Origin: a virus
Direction: 5' to 3' (one strand)
Length of the DNA stretch: 27,023 bases
IMG/VR virus record: IMGVR_UViG_3300045020_000037
Location: 1-27,023 of that record
The translations under genes and the position numbers were made by a program. Each line of letters starts with the position of its first letter. Positions within the stretch are counted from its first letter, which is position 1. The notes beneath the pieces are model-generated. The model ran no database searches. It had not been told where the DNA came from and saw only the letters and a program-made list of their open reading frames with translations. Shown one piece after another: positions 1-5,455 of the stretch.

Positions 1-2
1 GC

Positions 3-71
3 CGTTGCGCTATGGGGATGGTGGCCGCCGTTCGTGGCTCGCTCTATGAGACGATAGATGCGCTTCGATAA
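3..71 (+). CDS. 3' end of an upstream gene (partial)
   Basis: An open frame enters from the left edge and stops with TAA at 69-71, overlapping the next start by 14 bases. Its last residues (ending SLYETIDALR) look like an ordinary amphipathic helix. Another open frame (1-57, TAG at 55-57, immediately before the ATG at 58) would end in a Trp-rich tail and cannot be excluded. Too little is present to name a function. Confidence 0.3.
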   Translation, partial: RCAMGMVAAVRGSLYETIDALR

Positions 72-255
72 GGGTCCGCCCCGCGCGGTGCCGCCGGGCG
101 TCAGGATGCCGTTCTCCGGGCACTATCCGCTGAGCGCGGCAAACCGGATGGCGTTCTGCGCGCTGTGCGGCAAGCGCGACCCGACGGTGTCGTATTGGAA
201 GAGCAACAGCAAACCGACCTGCGCGAGATGCCGCGAGCCGAAGGGTGTGGCGTGA
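58..255 (+). CDS. Small Cys4 zinc-ribbon-like protein
   Basis: This 65-residue basic protein has two CxxC pairs, Cys34/Cys37 (CALC) and Cys55/Cys58 (CARC), 17 residues apart. That spacing is typical of a structural zinc ribbon. Small phage proteins of this type are common and usually of unknown role; zinc binding is inferred from the cysteines alone. The gene runs rightward, and its TGA (253-255) shares one base with the ATG of the next ORF, suggesting translational coupling. It converges on the leftward control operon that ends at 441. No DNA-binding or catalytic signature beyond the cysteines is visible. Confidence 0.6.
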   Translation: MRFDKGPPRAVPPGVRMPFSGHYPLSAANRMAFCALCGKRDPTVSYWKSNSKPTCARCREPKGVA

Positions 256-395
256 TGGTGGCGATTGCGCTATTGCTCACGTTCCTGCCGATTATAGTCA
301 TCACTTTCCTGTTGGACATGCGGGACTTGCGGGACAATCGGCATCGCAAGATCGCGGCTGCTTCAGTCGAATACGACTGTTTTCGGCGACCTTGA
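255..395 (+). CDS. Small single-pass membrane peptide
   Basis: This 46-residue ORF starts at the ATG that overlaps the preceding stop codon (TGATG junction). Residues 2-20 (VAIALLLTFLPIIVITFLL) form one hydrophobic helix, followed by a charged Asp/Arg/His-rich tail (DMRDLRDNRHRK). The topology fits a one-pass inner-membrane peptide. Phage small membrane proteins include spanins, exclusion factors and holin regulators, but nothing here separates these options. A longer frame beginning at 165 exists but would run through the previous gene, so the coupled start is preferred. Confidence 0.45.
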   Translation: MVAIALLLTFLPIIVITFLLDMRDLRDNRHRKIAAASVEYDCFRRP

Positions 396-428
396 CCGCG
401 CACGCCGAGCCGGCTATCAGCGCCTCAT

Positions 429-451
429 GCCGGGCGCAACCTAAGCCCGGC
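429..451. terminator. Hairpin between convergent operons
   Basis: GCCGGGC (429-435) and GCCCGGC (445-451) form a perfect 7-bp GC stem with a 9-base loop. The loop holds the stop codon of the leftward HTH gene (441-443). It lies where the rightward 58-395 genes meet the leftward operon. No T-run follows on either strand, so intrinsic termination is uncertain; it could instead block read-through or protect the 3' end. Confidence 0.35.
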
Positions 452-608
452 GCAGCAGCTCCAGGTACGCCACGGCATATTGCGGCACCGGAGCGAGCCC
501 GCGCGCCCATCGGTTGACGGTCGTGACGGCGACCCCGAGCGTGGACGCGAGAGAGCGCTGAGTGAGCCCCAGCGCTTTCAATGCCTCGCGGAATTCGATG
601 GGCGTCAT
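441..608 (-). CDS. XRE/Cro-type helix-turn-helix regulator (55 aa)
   Basis: Reading the minus strand from the ATG at 608 gives 55 residues beginning MTPIEFREALKALGLTQ. Residues 16-37 follow the XRE pattern: TQRSLASTLGVA as the first helix and turn, then TTVNRWARG as the recognition helix. The C-terminus (AVAYLELLRRA) forms a final helix. Sixty-residue-or-shorter XRE proteins are typical Cro-like or antirepressor-type phage regulators. It is the last gene of a six-gene leftward operon whose promoter holds a palindromic operator, so autoregulation is plausible, though binding is not shown by the sequence. The fold call is strong; the regulatory role is inferred. Confidence 0.8.
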   Translation of the reverse strand: MTPIEFREALKALGLTQRSLASTLGVAVTTVNRWARGLAPVPQYAVAYLELLRRA

Positions 609-617
609 GTCGTTGGG

Positions 618-821
618 TTAGAGGGGCATTGCCTCTGGGGCAGGGACACGCTCAGCTTGGCGCAGCATGAGTAGTTGACGCTGCGTATTTTTCAAATGCG
701 CCATGTAGAAACTAACGCGGGAATGTTCTGATTTCGACCACTGACGATAGCAGATAGCCTTGTAGAGCAGTGTTGTCCTTGCGGCCAAATAAGTTGACTG
801 ACTTACTCTCTGGTCGATCAT
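618..821 (-). CDS. Unknown small basic protein in control operon
   Basis: This 67-residue protein begins MIDQRVSQSTYLAARTTLLY and is rich in Arg, Gln and Ser. No recognisable domain, signal peptide or membrane segment is visible. The ATG at 821 lies downstream of a GGAG-type ribosome site in the leftward direction. It stops 9 bases before the HTH gene start at 608, in the same operon. It may be an early-expressed host-interaction protein like other small genes in phage immunity regions, but that is only positional reasoning. Confidence 0.5.
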   Translation of the reverse strand: MIDQRVSQSTYLAARTTLLYKAICYRQWSKSEHSRVSFYMAHLKNTQRQLLMLRQAERVPAPEAMPL

Positions 822-835
822 GGCTCACTCACTCC

Positions 836-1015
836 TCACCCTTGTACGATCCGCCGCGCGGCTTTGATGCGCAGCTTGTCGAGTGCTTCGAAGGCGCGTG
901 AGGGTTCCGGTGCGGCTTTCCATGCTGCGGTCAGCGCGGAGAAAGCCTTGGTTACATCATCGACGGAGTGCCGAGACGGCGCACGGGCAATCGCCTTCGC
1001 TTCATCCAATGTCAT
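836..1015 (-). CDS. Unknown 59-residue helical protein
   Basis: The start is the ATG at 1015, which overlaps the preceding tiny gene's stop in an ATGA junction. A longer in-frame start at 1063 would run back through that gene. The protein (MTLDEAKAIARAPSRHSVDD...) looks fully alpha-helical, with charged residues alternating with Ala and Leu and a basic C-terminus (LRIKAARRIVQG). No family is recognised. The tight junction supports its being translated as part of the leftward operon. Confidence 0.5.
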   Translation of the reverse strand: MTLDEAKAIARAPSRHSVDDVTKAFSALTAAWKAAPEPSRAFEALDKLRIKAARRIVQG

Positions 1016-1089
1016 TTTTCGTCTCTCCACTCGCGTTTCGCCGAGTCTGCTTGTGATTTCCATGTCTCGCGGAATTCAATAGGTGTCAT
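1012..1089 (-). CDS. Tiny ORF sharing the HTH gene's N-terminus
   Basis: This 25-residue ORF starts at the ATG at 1089 and begins MTPIEFRE, the same eight residues as the HTH protein encoded at 608-441. The remainder (TWKSQADSAKREWRDEK) is a short charged helix with no HTH. Its TGA overlaps the next ATG (ATGA). It may be the remnant of a duplicated regulator, a truncated competitor peptide, or a leader that couples translation of the next gene. The three base differences over the shared eight codons are all silent. Confidence 0.4.
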   Translation of the reverse strand: MTPIEFRETWKSQADSAKREWRDEK

Positions 1090-1102
1090 CCGCGTGCGAC
1101 AG

Positions 1103-1294
1103 TCACGGCTCGGTCCACTCGGTCACGCTCAACACACGAAGGGCGCGGGCCACGTCAATTACGCGACATTCGCAAGCGCTTCGCGCGTCACCTGCGAGGG
1201 GCATCAGGGCGGCTATTTTTCGCACGATTTCTGGAGTGCTAAGCCACCGCGATAGCGCGGCCAACTGCTCCGGCTCAAGCTGGAAAGAGGCCAT
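1103..1294 (-). CDS. Unknown 63-residue protein in control operon
   Basis: The protein begins MASFQLEPEQLAALSRWLST and is predicted to be mostly helical, with a Leu/Ala-rich middle and two cysteines near position 40. It is not recognised. The ATG at 1294 shares a base with the TAA of the gene upstream (TAATG), strongly suggesting coupled translation as the second gene of the leftward operon. A regulatory or anti-host role is possible from position only. Confidence 0.5.
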   Translation of the reverse strand: MASFQLEPEQLAALSRWLSTPEIVRKIAALMPLAGDARSACECRVIDVARALRVLSVTEWTEP

Positions 1295-1488
1295 TACGCT
1301 GCCCTCATAAGGCGGCGCGCAACCCTGGCTGCTTCCTTAGTCAGCTGGGCTCGGCTATCGAACGCGACCAGGCCGCCGCCAACATACTTGGTGAGTCGGA
1401 CCCAGGTTGTGCCACCATCGACACTGATCCGACCGAGCCATCCCTCGTATGCGTTTTTCGGCGCTGTCATACGAATTTTGTACGTCAT
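1294..1488 (-). CDS. First gene of leftward operon, unknown 64-residue protein
   Basis: The ATG at 1488 is chosen because a good ribosome site (AAAGGGAG) lies just upstream and the predicted promoter start point falls about 18 bases before it. An upstream in-frame start at 1545 lies within or before the promoter and is unlikely. The protein (MTYKIRMTAPKNAYEGWLGR...) has an N-terminal beta-rich half containing ISVDGGTTWVRLTKY and a basic helical end (KEAARVARRLMRAA). No family is recognised. As the promoter-proximal gene it should be the most strongly made product of the operon. Confidence 0.6.
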   Translation of the reverse strand: MTYKIRMTAPKNAYEGWLGRISVDGGTTWVRLTKYVGGGLVAFDSRAQLTKEAARVARRLMRAA

Positions 1489-1512
1489 CAATTTCTCCCT
1501 TTGCACAACACC

Positions 1513-1541
1513 AACATAGGCGTGGCGCCTATCCCTGTCAA
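1513..1541 (-). promoter_or_regulatory. Near-consensus sigma70-type promoter, leftward
   Basis: On the minus strand a perfect TTGACA (1541-1536) is separated by 17 bases from TATGTT (1518-1513). The predicted start near 1506 leaves a short leader, then a purine-rich ribosome site and the ATG at 1488. This is the best-matching promoter I found in the window. Confidence 0.75.
1516..1532. promoter_or_regulatory. Palindromic operator inside the leftward promoter
   Basis: ATAGGCG-CCA-CGCCTAT is a perfect 7-3-7 inverted repeat. It covers the -10 edge and most of the spacer, where a bound repressor would block RNA polymerase. The small XRE protein at the end of the operon is the obvious candidate ligand, but the pairing is inferred. 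Confidence 0.6.
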
Positions 1542-1750
1542 TCACAAAATGAGCGTGACGCGTATTTTATTGGATGCTTGACCGGGCACGGCGAATTGGC
1601 TACCAGCGTCGGACTGGGCAGCGGACGATACCGCCTGTAGACGCCGGCCTCTGCGACCCCGCTCACCCCAGCCCGATACCGCGGAGCGACGACGCTCGAA
1701 GGTCGGAACCCAGCAGCGACACAACGCTGCGGCAACCCGCCAAGCTCCAC

Positions 1751-1773
1751 GGGAAGGGGGTAAGGGGGATGGG
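1751..1773 (+). other. G-quadruplex motif
   Basis: Four G-tracts with very short loops are arranged G3-N2-G5-N3-G5-N2-G3 on the plus strand. Such motifs can fold into stable intramolecular quadruplexes in single-stranded DNA or RNA. It lies in the non-coding region upstream of the packaging genes. Confidence 0.55.
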
Positions 1774-1804
1774 CCTTCTATCGACTCGCGCCAGCGCAGC
1801 TAAC

Positions 1805-1822
1805 GCCACGCCCTTGCGTGGC
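1805..1822. other. Perfect 7-bp hairpin
   Basis: GCCACGC (1805-1811), a CCTT loop and GCGTGGC (1816-1822) form a perfect GC-rich hairpin. There is no T-run, so it does not look like a terminator. It may be a protein-binding or RNA structural element. Confidence 0.4.
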
Positions 1823-1830
1823 ATGCCCGT

Positions 1831-1911
1831 GTCAGCGTATCTGTCAGCCTTCGATCCCAAGCTCTGCGCCGCTTACATGGTCGCGTCAGCAGAGCGCCAC
1901 TGGCCTGTCAG
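1831..1911 (+). repeat. Cluster of GTCAG words, possible packaging-recognition repeats
   Basis: GTCAG occurs at 1831, 1843, 1885 and 1907; the first two are part of TGTCAGC copies 12 bases apart. The cluster sits directly upstream of the small terminase gene, near where pac/cos recognition sites are often found. The role is a guess. Confidence 0.25.
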
Positions 1912-1988
1912 AACGCACAGCGCTTGTTTTGTCGCGTCGTTAGTGGCATCTAAGGCGCCGTCAATAGGCTGTGTTTACAGGCGAGCCA

Positions 1989-2465
1989 GTGCCGATTCTC
2001 CGCAATGCCAAACACGAGCGCTTCTGCCATGCCGTCGTCGATGGTCAAGCTACTACAAAGGCATACGAATTCGCTGGCTTCAAACCCGATCGCGGCAATG
2101 CGTCAACGTTACGGAGCAAGGACAGCATAGTACGACGCATAGGTGAGTTGTTTGAGGAAAGGCAACGTGAGCGTGATCGTGAGATCAAAAAGGCTACAGA
2201 AAAAGCCGCTTTTGATCGTGCGGACGTAATTAAGCGCTTAATTCACTTATCGGTAGTTGCCGAAAAGGACGAGCAACACGGCCCCGCAGTGCGAGCAATG
2301 GAATTGCTCGGCAAGGAACTCGGGATGTTCATCGACCGTCAGTTGCGCAAGGATACCGACGACATCTTTGAGACGATGGATGACGCGGAGCTGCGGCGGT
2401 TGGCGTTGGAGAGGGCGCGTCAGTTGTCGAGCGACGACAGCGAATCGGATGCGACGCGGCACTGA
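1989..2465 (+). CDS. Terminase small subunit
   Basis: The protein recognises the phage DNA packaging site and hands it to the large terminase. The N-terminus has the usual small-terminase layout: a short lead with LRNAKHERFCHAVVDG, a helix-turn-helix-like stretch (TTKAYEFAGFKPDRGNAS), then a long charged coiled-coil segment (EERQRERDREIKKATEK) for oligomerisation. The C-terminus is acidic (SSDDSESDATRH). I prefer the GTG at 1989 (MPILRNAKHERF, 158 residues), which matches typical family starts; a GTG at 1971 would add six residues. It lies one gap upstream of the large subunit. Codon use is more AT-rich than in the large subunit. Confidence 0.8.
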   Translation: MPILRNAKHERFCHAVVDGQATTKAYEFAGFKPDRGNASTLRSKDSIVRRIGELFEERQRERDREIKKATEKAAFDRADVIKRLIHLSVVAEKDEQHGPAVRAMELLGKELGMFIDRQLRKDTDDIFETMDDAELRRLALERARQLSSDDSESDATRH

Positions 2466-2472
2466 GGTCGAC

Positions 2473-2488
2473 ACACTATATATAGTGT
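2473..2488. promoter_or_regulatory. Perfect 16-bp AT-centred palindrome
   Basis: ACACTATATATAGTGT is a perfect palindrome 8 bases after the small terminase stop. An adjoining inverted repeat, TCGGAC (2488-2493) with GTCCGA (2505-2510), follows. It could be an operator or a regulator's binding site at the start of the 354-base gap before the large terminase. No neighbouring consensus promoter is seen. Confidence 0.4.
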
Positions 2489-2585
2489 CGGACGCTCCGC
2501 AACTGTCCGAAACGGCGATACAACCGAGCGCTCGACAAGAATTGCCAATGATATCAATGGGTGATGATGGCGCGTAAGGTCCATT

Positions 2586-2711
2586 ATGGAAAATCGCACT
2601 GCACAACGAACGGAAGCGGTACGCCAGCACAGGTTGTGCGGGGTCGATTCGGCCGGGGACCCGGATGCCAGAGAGACGGTGGGGGCCGGCCAGAGCGACG
2701 GGACTCCTTGA
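2586..2711 (+). CDS. Possible 41-residue ORF in the terminase gap
   Basis: In the 2466-2819 gap an ATG at 2586, preceded by an AAGG-type ribosome site, opens a 41-residue frame. It begins MENRTAQRTEAVRQHR and ends in an acidic Gly/Asp-rich tail. The composition (soluble, charged, helical start) looks more natural than the 88-residue frame at 2567-2830 that overlaps it, but neither is recognised. The rest of the gap holds a CCGGG/CCCGG hairpin (2653-2664) and an AT-rich patch near 2750-2775, with no clear promoter. Confidence 0.3.
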   Translation: MENRTAQRTEAVRQHRLCGVDSAGDPDARETVGAGQSDGTP

Positions 2712-2819
2712 GGCTGGCGCGAACTCCCTCCGCATCCGCGCTGATTTCGTACAAAATTTTTTGGGCGATAAATCCCGAAGAAACCGACAGTCTCGTGATC
2801 TTCGCGCAACTTGGCGGCG

Positions 2820-4457
2820 ATGAGCGCTGATCTCTCGACATTGGGCCGAGCTGGCTTGCTGGCGTTTCTGCGGGCTGACGCGGCATTGCGGCGGCGGCAG
2901 GAGAAGCGGGCGGCCGAGGAGAGCCTGTACGAGTTCGTGGCGCTGATGTGGCACGCGGTTGAGCCGGAGACGCCGTTTGTGGGCGGGTGGGTCTTGGAGG
3001 CGGAATGCCGGCATTTGGAGGCGGTGACTGACGGCGAGGTGACGCGGCTGCTGATGAATGTGCCGCCGGGGAGCACCAAGAGCCTGCTGACGAGCGTGTT
3101 TTGGCCGGCGTGGGAATGGGGGCCGCGCCGGCGACCGCACCTGCGGTATCTGTGCTGTGCGTATGCCGGGCACTTGACCTTGCGGGACAACCGGCGGTTC
3201 AAGTCGGTAATCGAGGACGAGGTTTACCAGCGGTATTGGGGCGACGTGTTCCGGCCGCGAGCCGACATGTACTCGACTGTTCAGGTCGGGAACGACAAGA
3301 CGGGATGGAAGCTGGCCTCGTCGGTTGGGGGTGTGGGGACCGGGGAGCGGGCTGACCGGGTGATCATCGACGACCCGAACAACCCGCTGGAGGTCGAGTC
3401 GGAATTGATCATGAAGTCGACGACGACGTGGTTTCGCGAGGTCATGCCGGATCGGTTGAACGATCTCCAGCGGTCGGCGATCGTGGTCATTCAGCAGCGC
3501 ACGCACGACATGGATGTATCTGGGACGATCCTCGAGCTGGGGTTGCCGTACTGCCATCTGTCGATCCCGATGCGGTTCGACGTGCAGCGCCGGATATTGG
3601 CGACGGATGTCGGATGGGTCGACCCGCGAGCACTGGACGGGGATGGGGAAATCCTGCCGGGGCTGGCGGACGACGGCACGGTTATGCAGGGCTCGCCGCT
3701 GGCCGAGCGGGATGGGCTGCTGGCATGGCCCGAACGTTTTACCGAGGACGCGCTGCGAGAGTTGGAGGAAGCCAAGGGTTCCTACGCTTGGTCATCACAA
3801 TACCAGATGCTTCCGGTGCCGCGCGGCCAGGGGATCATCCCGGAGCACTATTGGCAATTGTGGGCGCGTGAGGAGTTTCCCGAGTACGGGACGTGCGTGG
3901 CGTCGCTCGACACGGCGTATGAGGAGCATGCCGAAGCAGATTACAATGCGCTGACGGTGTGGGCGGCGTTTGAAGACCCGGAGAGCGGGCGGCCGAAGCT
4001 GATGCTGCGGGATGCGTGGCAGGTGCGGTGCAAGCTTGCCGAGCTGGTCAAGCGCGTGATCGCGAGCTGCCGGGAGCACAAGGTCGACCGGCTATTGATC
4101 GAGAAAAAGACGCGCGGGACCGATGTGCGGGACGAGATCGAGCGCTTGACGCGCGGACGCGAGTTCGGCATTGAGTTGATTCTGCCGTCCGGCGACAAGG
4201 TATCGCGACTGAACGCGTGCCAGGCGATTTTCGAGAACAAGGTCATCTATGCGCCGGACAAGGAATGGGCGGATATGGTGATCCGGCAGGTGGCGGCATT
4301 CCCCTACGGGCGGCACGACGACTTGGTGGACACCTGCTCGATGGCCCTGATCTACCTGCGGGCGCACGGCGTTGCAGTGCGACGCGAGGAGCACGACATG
4401 ATGGTGACGGAGCGGCGCCGGTATCAGAAGCCATTGGCGGCGATTTACGATGTCTGA
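2820..4457 (+). CDS. Terminase large subunit (packaging ATPase-nuclease)
   Basis: This motor protein pumps phage DNA into the prohead and cuts it. Residues about 82-88 (PPGSTKS within MNVPPGSTKS) form the Walker A-type loop. Residues about 181-186 (VIIDDP) form Walker B with the catalytic acidic residue. The C-terminal RNase H-like nuclease has its first Asp in SLDTAYEE, a middle acidic segment near LIEKKTRGTD and the final HDDLVD motif near residue 499. The length (545 residues) is normal. ATG 2820 (MSADLSTLGR) is chosen over the TTG at 2811. Its TGA overlaps the next gene by 8 bases at a sequence repeated 458 bp downstream. Confidence 0.95.
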   Translation: MSADLSTLGRAGLLAFLRADAALRRRQEKRAAEESLYEFVALMWHAVEPETPFVGGWVLEAECRHLEAVTDGEVTRLLMNVPPGSTKSLLTSVFWPAWEWGPRRRPHLRYLCCAYAGHLTLRDNRRFKSVIEDEVYQRYWGDVFRPRADMYSTVQVGNDKTGWKLASSVGGVGTGERADRVIIDDPNNPLEVESELIMKSTTTWFREVMPDRLNDLQRSAIVVIQQRTHDMDVSGTILELGLPYCHLSIPMRFDVQRRILATDVGWVDPRALDGDGEILPGLADDGTVMQGSPLAERDGLLAWPERFTEDALRELEEAKGSYAWSSQYQMLPVPRGQGIIPEHYWQLWAREEFPEYGTCVASLDTAYEEHAEADYNALTVWAAFEDPESGRPKLMLRDAWQVRCKLAELVKRVIASCREHKVDRLLIEKKTRGTDVRDEIERLTRGREFGIELILPSGDKVSRLNACQAIFENKVIYAPDKEWADMVIRQVAAFPYGRHDDLVDTCSMALIYLRAHGVAVRREEHDMMVTERRRYQKPLAAIYDV

Positions 4458-4460
4458 GCG
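4448..4460 (+). repeat. Left copy of 13-bp direct repeat
   Basis: CGATGTCTGAGCG spans the large terminase stop and the next gene's start, encoding ...DV-stop in one frame and MSER in the other. An identical copy at 4906-4918 performs the same stop/start role. The pair brackets a two-gene AT-rich cassette. Confidence 0.8.
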
Positions 4461-4710
4461 TGATCTAGAGCGTGATCTAGAGCTTCCCCATAATACACAG
4501 TTAGTGGAACGGGTACAAAAGGACATAGACGAAACTGATGAGAGGGGTCGCGCAGAATGGTTGCGGCAGGCGTCGGCCGCGACCAGAGATTTTACTGTCG
4601 CCGAGGCAATAACATTCATTGCGTTGAAAGAAAAGATATCGGCTAGAGTGGCGCTTCGTATTATTTTAGAGAAAATTATCTATCCAGAGGAGGCGCGTTA
4701 CGATGCCTGA
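4450..4710 (+). CDS. Unknown 86-residue cassette protein
   Basis: The protein starts MSERDLERDLELPHNTQ; the repeated RDLE comes from a tandem 12-bp duplication (4456-4479). It is charged and helical, without a recognised domain; residues about 40-75 (ATRDFTVAEAITFIALKEK) could form a small helical bundle. The gene overlaps the large terminase by 8 bases. It is clearly more AT-rich than the neighbouring structural genes, with many A/T third positions, which suggests a separate origin. With the next gene it forms a cassette bounded by 13-bp direct repeats. Function unknown. Confidence 0.65.
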   Translation: MSERDLERDLELPHNTQLVERVQKDIDETDERGRAEWLRQASAATRDFTVAEAITFIALKEKISARVALRIILEKIIYPEEARYDA

Positions 4711-4915
4711 CCACGAGTGGCATTATGAGACCTACGGTGTTGCGATTCGGATCACCGATAGTGGTCAAAAGTCACTCTCGCAAGGCGGTCGCGGCTCATT
4801 GGCGCTAATGGAATACCAAATCAGGCGCACTCAGGAAAAGCGCCGGCGGCAGATGGAGCGGGATATGGCGCGATGCTTGTTCGCTGGGTATAACCCGAGA
4901 TATGTCGATGTCTGA
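4703..4915 (+). CDS. Unknown 70-residue basic protein
   Basis: A strong AGGAGG ribosome site 9 bases upstream supports the ATG at 4703. The protein has a short beta-like N-terminus (HEWHYETYGVAIRITDSG) followed by a long basic helix (QIRRTQEKRRRQMERDMAR). The basic helix could contact nucleic acid or an acidic partner, but no family is recognised. It overlaps the upstream gene by 8 bases and ends NPRYVDV, using the second copy of the 13-bp repeat as its stop/start junction. It is the second member of the AT-rich cassette. Confidence 0.65.
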   Translation: MPDHEWHYETYGVAIRITDSGQKSLSQGGRGSLALMEYQIRRTQEKRRRQMERDMARCLFAGYNPRYVDV

Positions 4916-4918
4916 GCG
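4906..4918 (+). repeat. Right copy of 13-bp direct repeat
   Basis: Identical to 4448-4460 (CGATGTCTGAGCG). It carries the stop of the 70-residue gene and the ATG (4908) of the next gene, which, like the gene at the left copy, begins MSER. Confidence 0.8.
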
Positions 4919-5102
4919 CCGCTACATCACGATCGGGACGCAATTGGTCGACGACCCTTACAGCGCCACCACGGCGACCGAAGTCCTGATGCCCGAGGAT
5001 GACCGTCCGCAGCCGACGGGGCTGTTCGATGCGCTGGGACGGCAACTCTACCGGGTGCGCGACACAGTGCCGATCGGGTTTCACGGAAGGGCTAAGGCAT
5101 GA
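4908..5102 (+). CDS. Unknown 64-residue protein
   Basis: ATG 4908 (MSERRYITIGTQLVDDPY) is chosen because it matches the repeat-junction start used after the large terminase; an in-frame ATG at 4902 adds two residues. The protein has a beta-like front half and a C-terminal stretch (LFDALGRQLYRVRDTVPIGF). No family is recognised. Codon use is high-G+C like the terminase, unlike the two genes before it. It overlaps the next gene by four bases (ATGA). It was probably the original gene following the large terminase. Confidence 0.65.
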   Translation: MSERRYITIGTQLVDDPYSATTATEVLMPEDDRPQPTGLFDALGRQLYRVRDTVPIGFHGRAKA

Positions 5103-5455
5103 GCCGCAACGGCACGCCGCCGGATATCCCGGAACTGGAGATTGCGGGGCATATCGCCGAACGTCTCCGGCCGGGAACGCCCGGTGGCGCACAACCGTCG
5201 TGCGAGGCCTGCGATTTCATGCGCCGCGAGGGCAATGCGATGCGGTGCTACTATGAGCCCCCGACGCCGATGTTGATCGCGACCGTCCCGAGCAAGATCG
5301 CGGGCGGCCCTCCGCAGCTCGTCATCGCCGGCCTGTCGCCGGAAGTCCATGCGGCGCGGTTCTGCCGGCATCATCCGATGCTGGAGGGGCGGGCGCTCGG
5401 GCCATTGGGGGCAGCCCCAATGTCGCCCGGCTACGGTGCGGAATCGCCGAATTGA
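5099..5455 (+). CDS. Small Cys4 protein, unknown
   Basis: This 118-residue protein contains Cys35-x2-Cys38, Cys50 and Cys89, the last in FCRHH. The set could bind zinc or an iron-sulphur cluster. The middle (PPTPMLIATVPSKIAGG) is beta-like and the end is Gly/Pro-rich. No named family is recognised. The ATGA junction with the upstream gene and the TTGA junction with the head-tail adaptor place it inside the tightly coupled late operon. A virion or assembly role is possible. Confidence 0.65.
   Translation: MSRNGTPPDIPELEIAGHIAERLRPGTPGGAQPSCEACDFMRREGNAMRCYYEPPTPMLIATVPSKIAGGPPQLVIAGLSPEVHAARFCRHHPMLEGRALGPLGAAPMSPGYGAESPN

Larger units (their letters stand above)
1546..1988. other. Non-coding control region before terminase
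   Basis: About 440 bases lie between the leftward promoter and the small terminase start. I see no credible gene: the frame open from 1574 to 2146 overlaps terminase in another frame and has poor composition. The region holds a G-quadruplex motif (1751-1773), a perfect hairpin (1805-1822), four GTCAG words (1831-1911) and a weak rightward promoter candidate, TTGACC (1578-1583) 17 bases before TACCAG (1601-1606). It is a natural place for late-gene control and a packaging site. Confidence 0.45.

Noticed and set aside
1574-2146. 190-residue rightward open frame upstream of and overlapping terminase
   Set aside because: It overlaps the small terminase in another frame, has irregular composition rich in Arg, Ser and Cys, and no recognisable motif.
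2567-2830. 88-residue frame (MARKVHYGKSHC...) in the terminase gap
   Set aside because: Composition becomes Arg/Gly/Pro-rich like a shadow, and a more natural 41-residue frame overlaps it; only the latter is listed, at low confidence.
2247-3557. 436-residue minus-strand open frame over the terminase genes
   Set aside because: Arg/Pro/His-rich shadow of the G+C-rich large terminase, with no ribosome site or motif.
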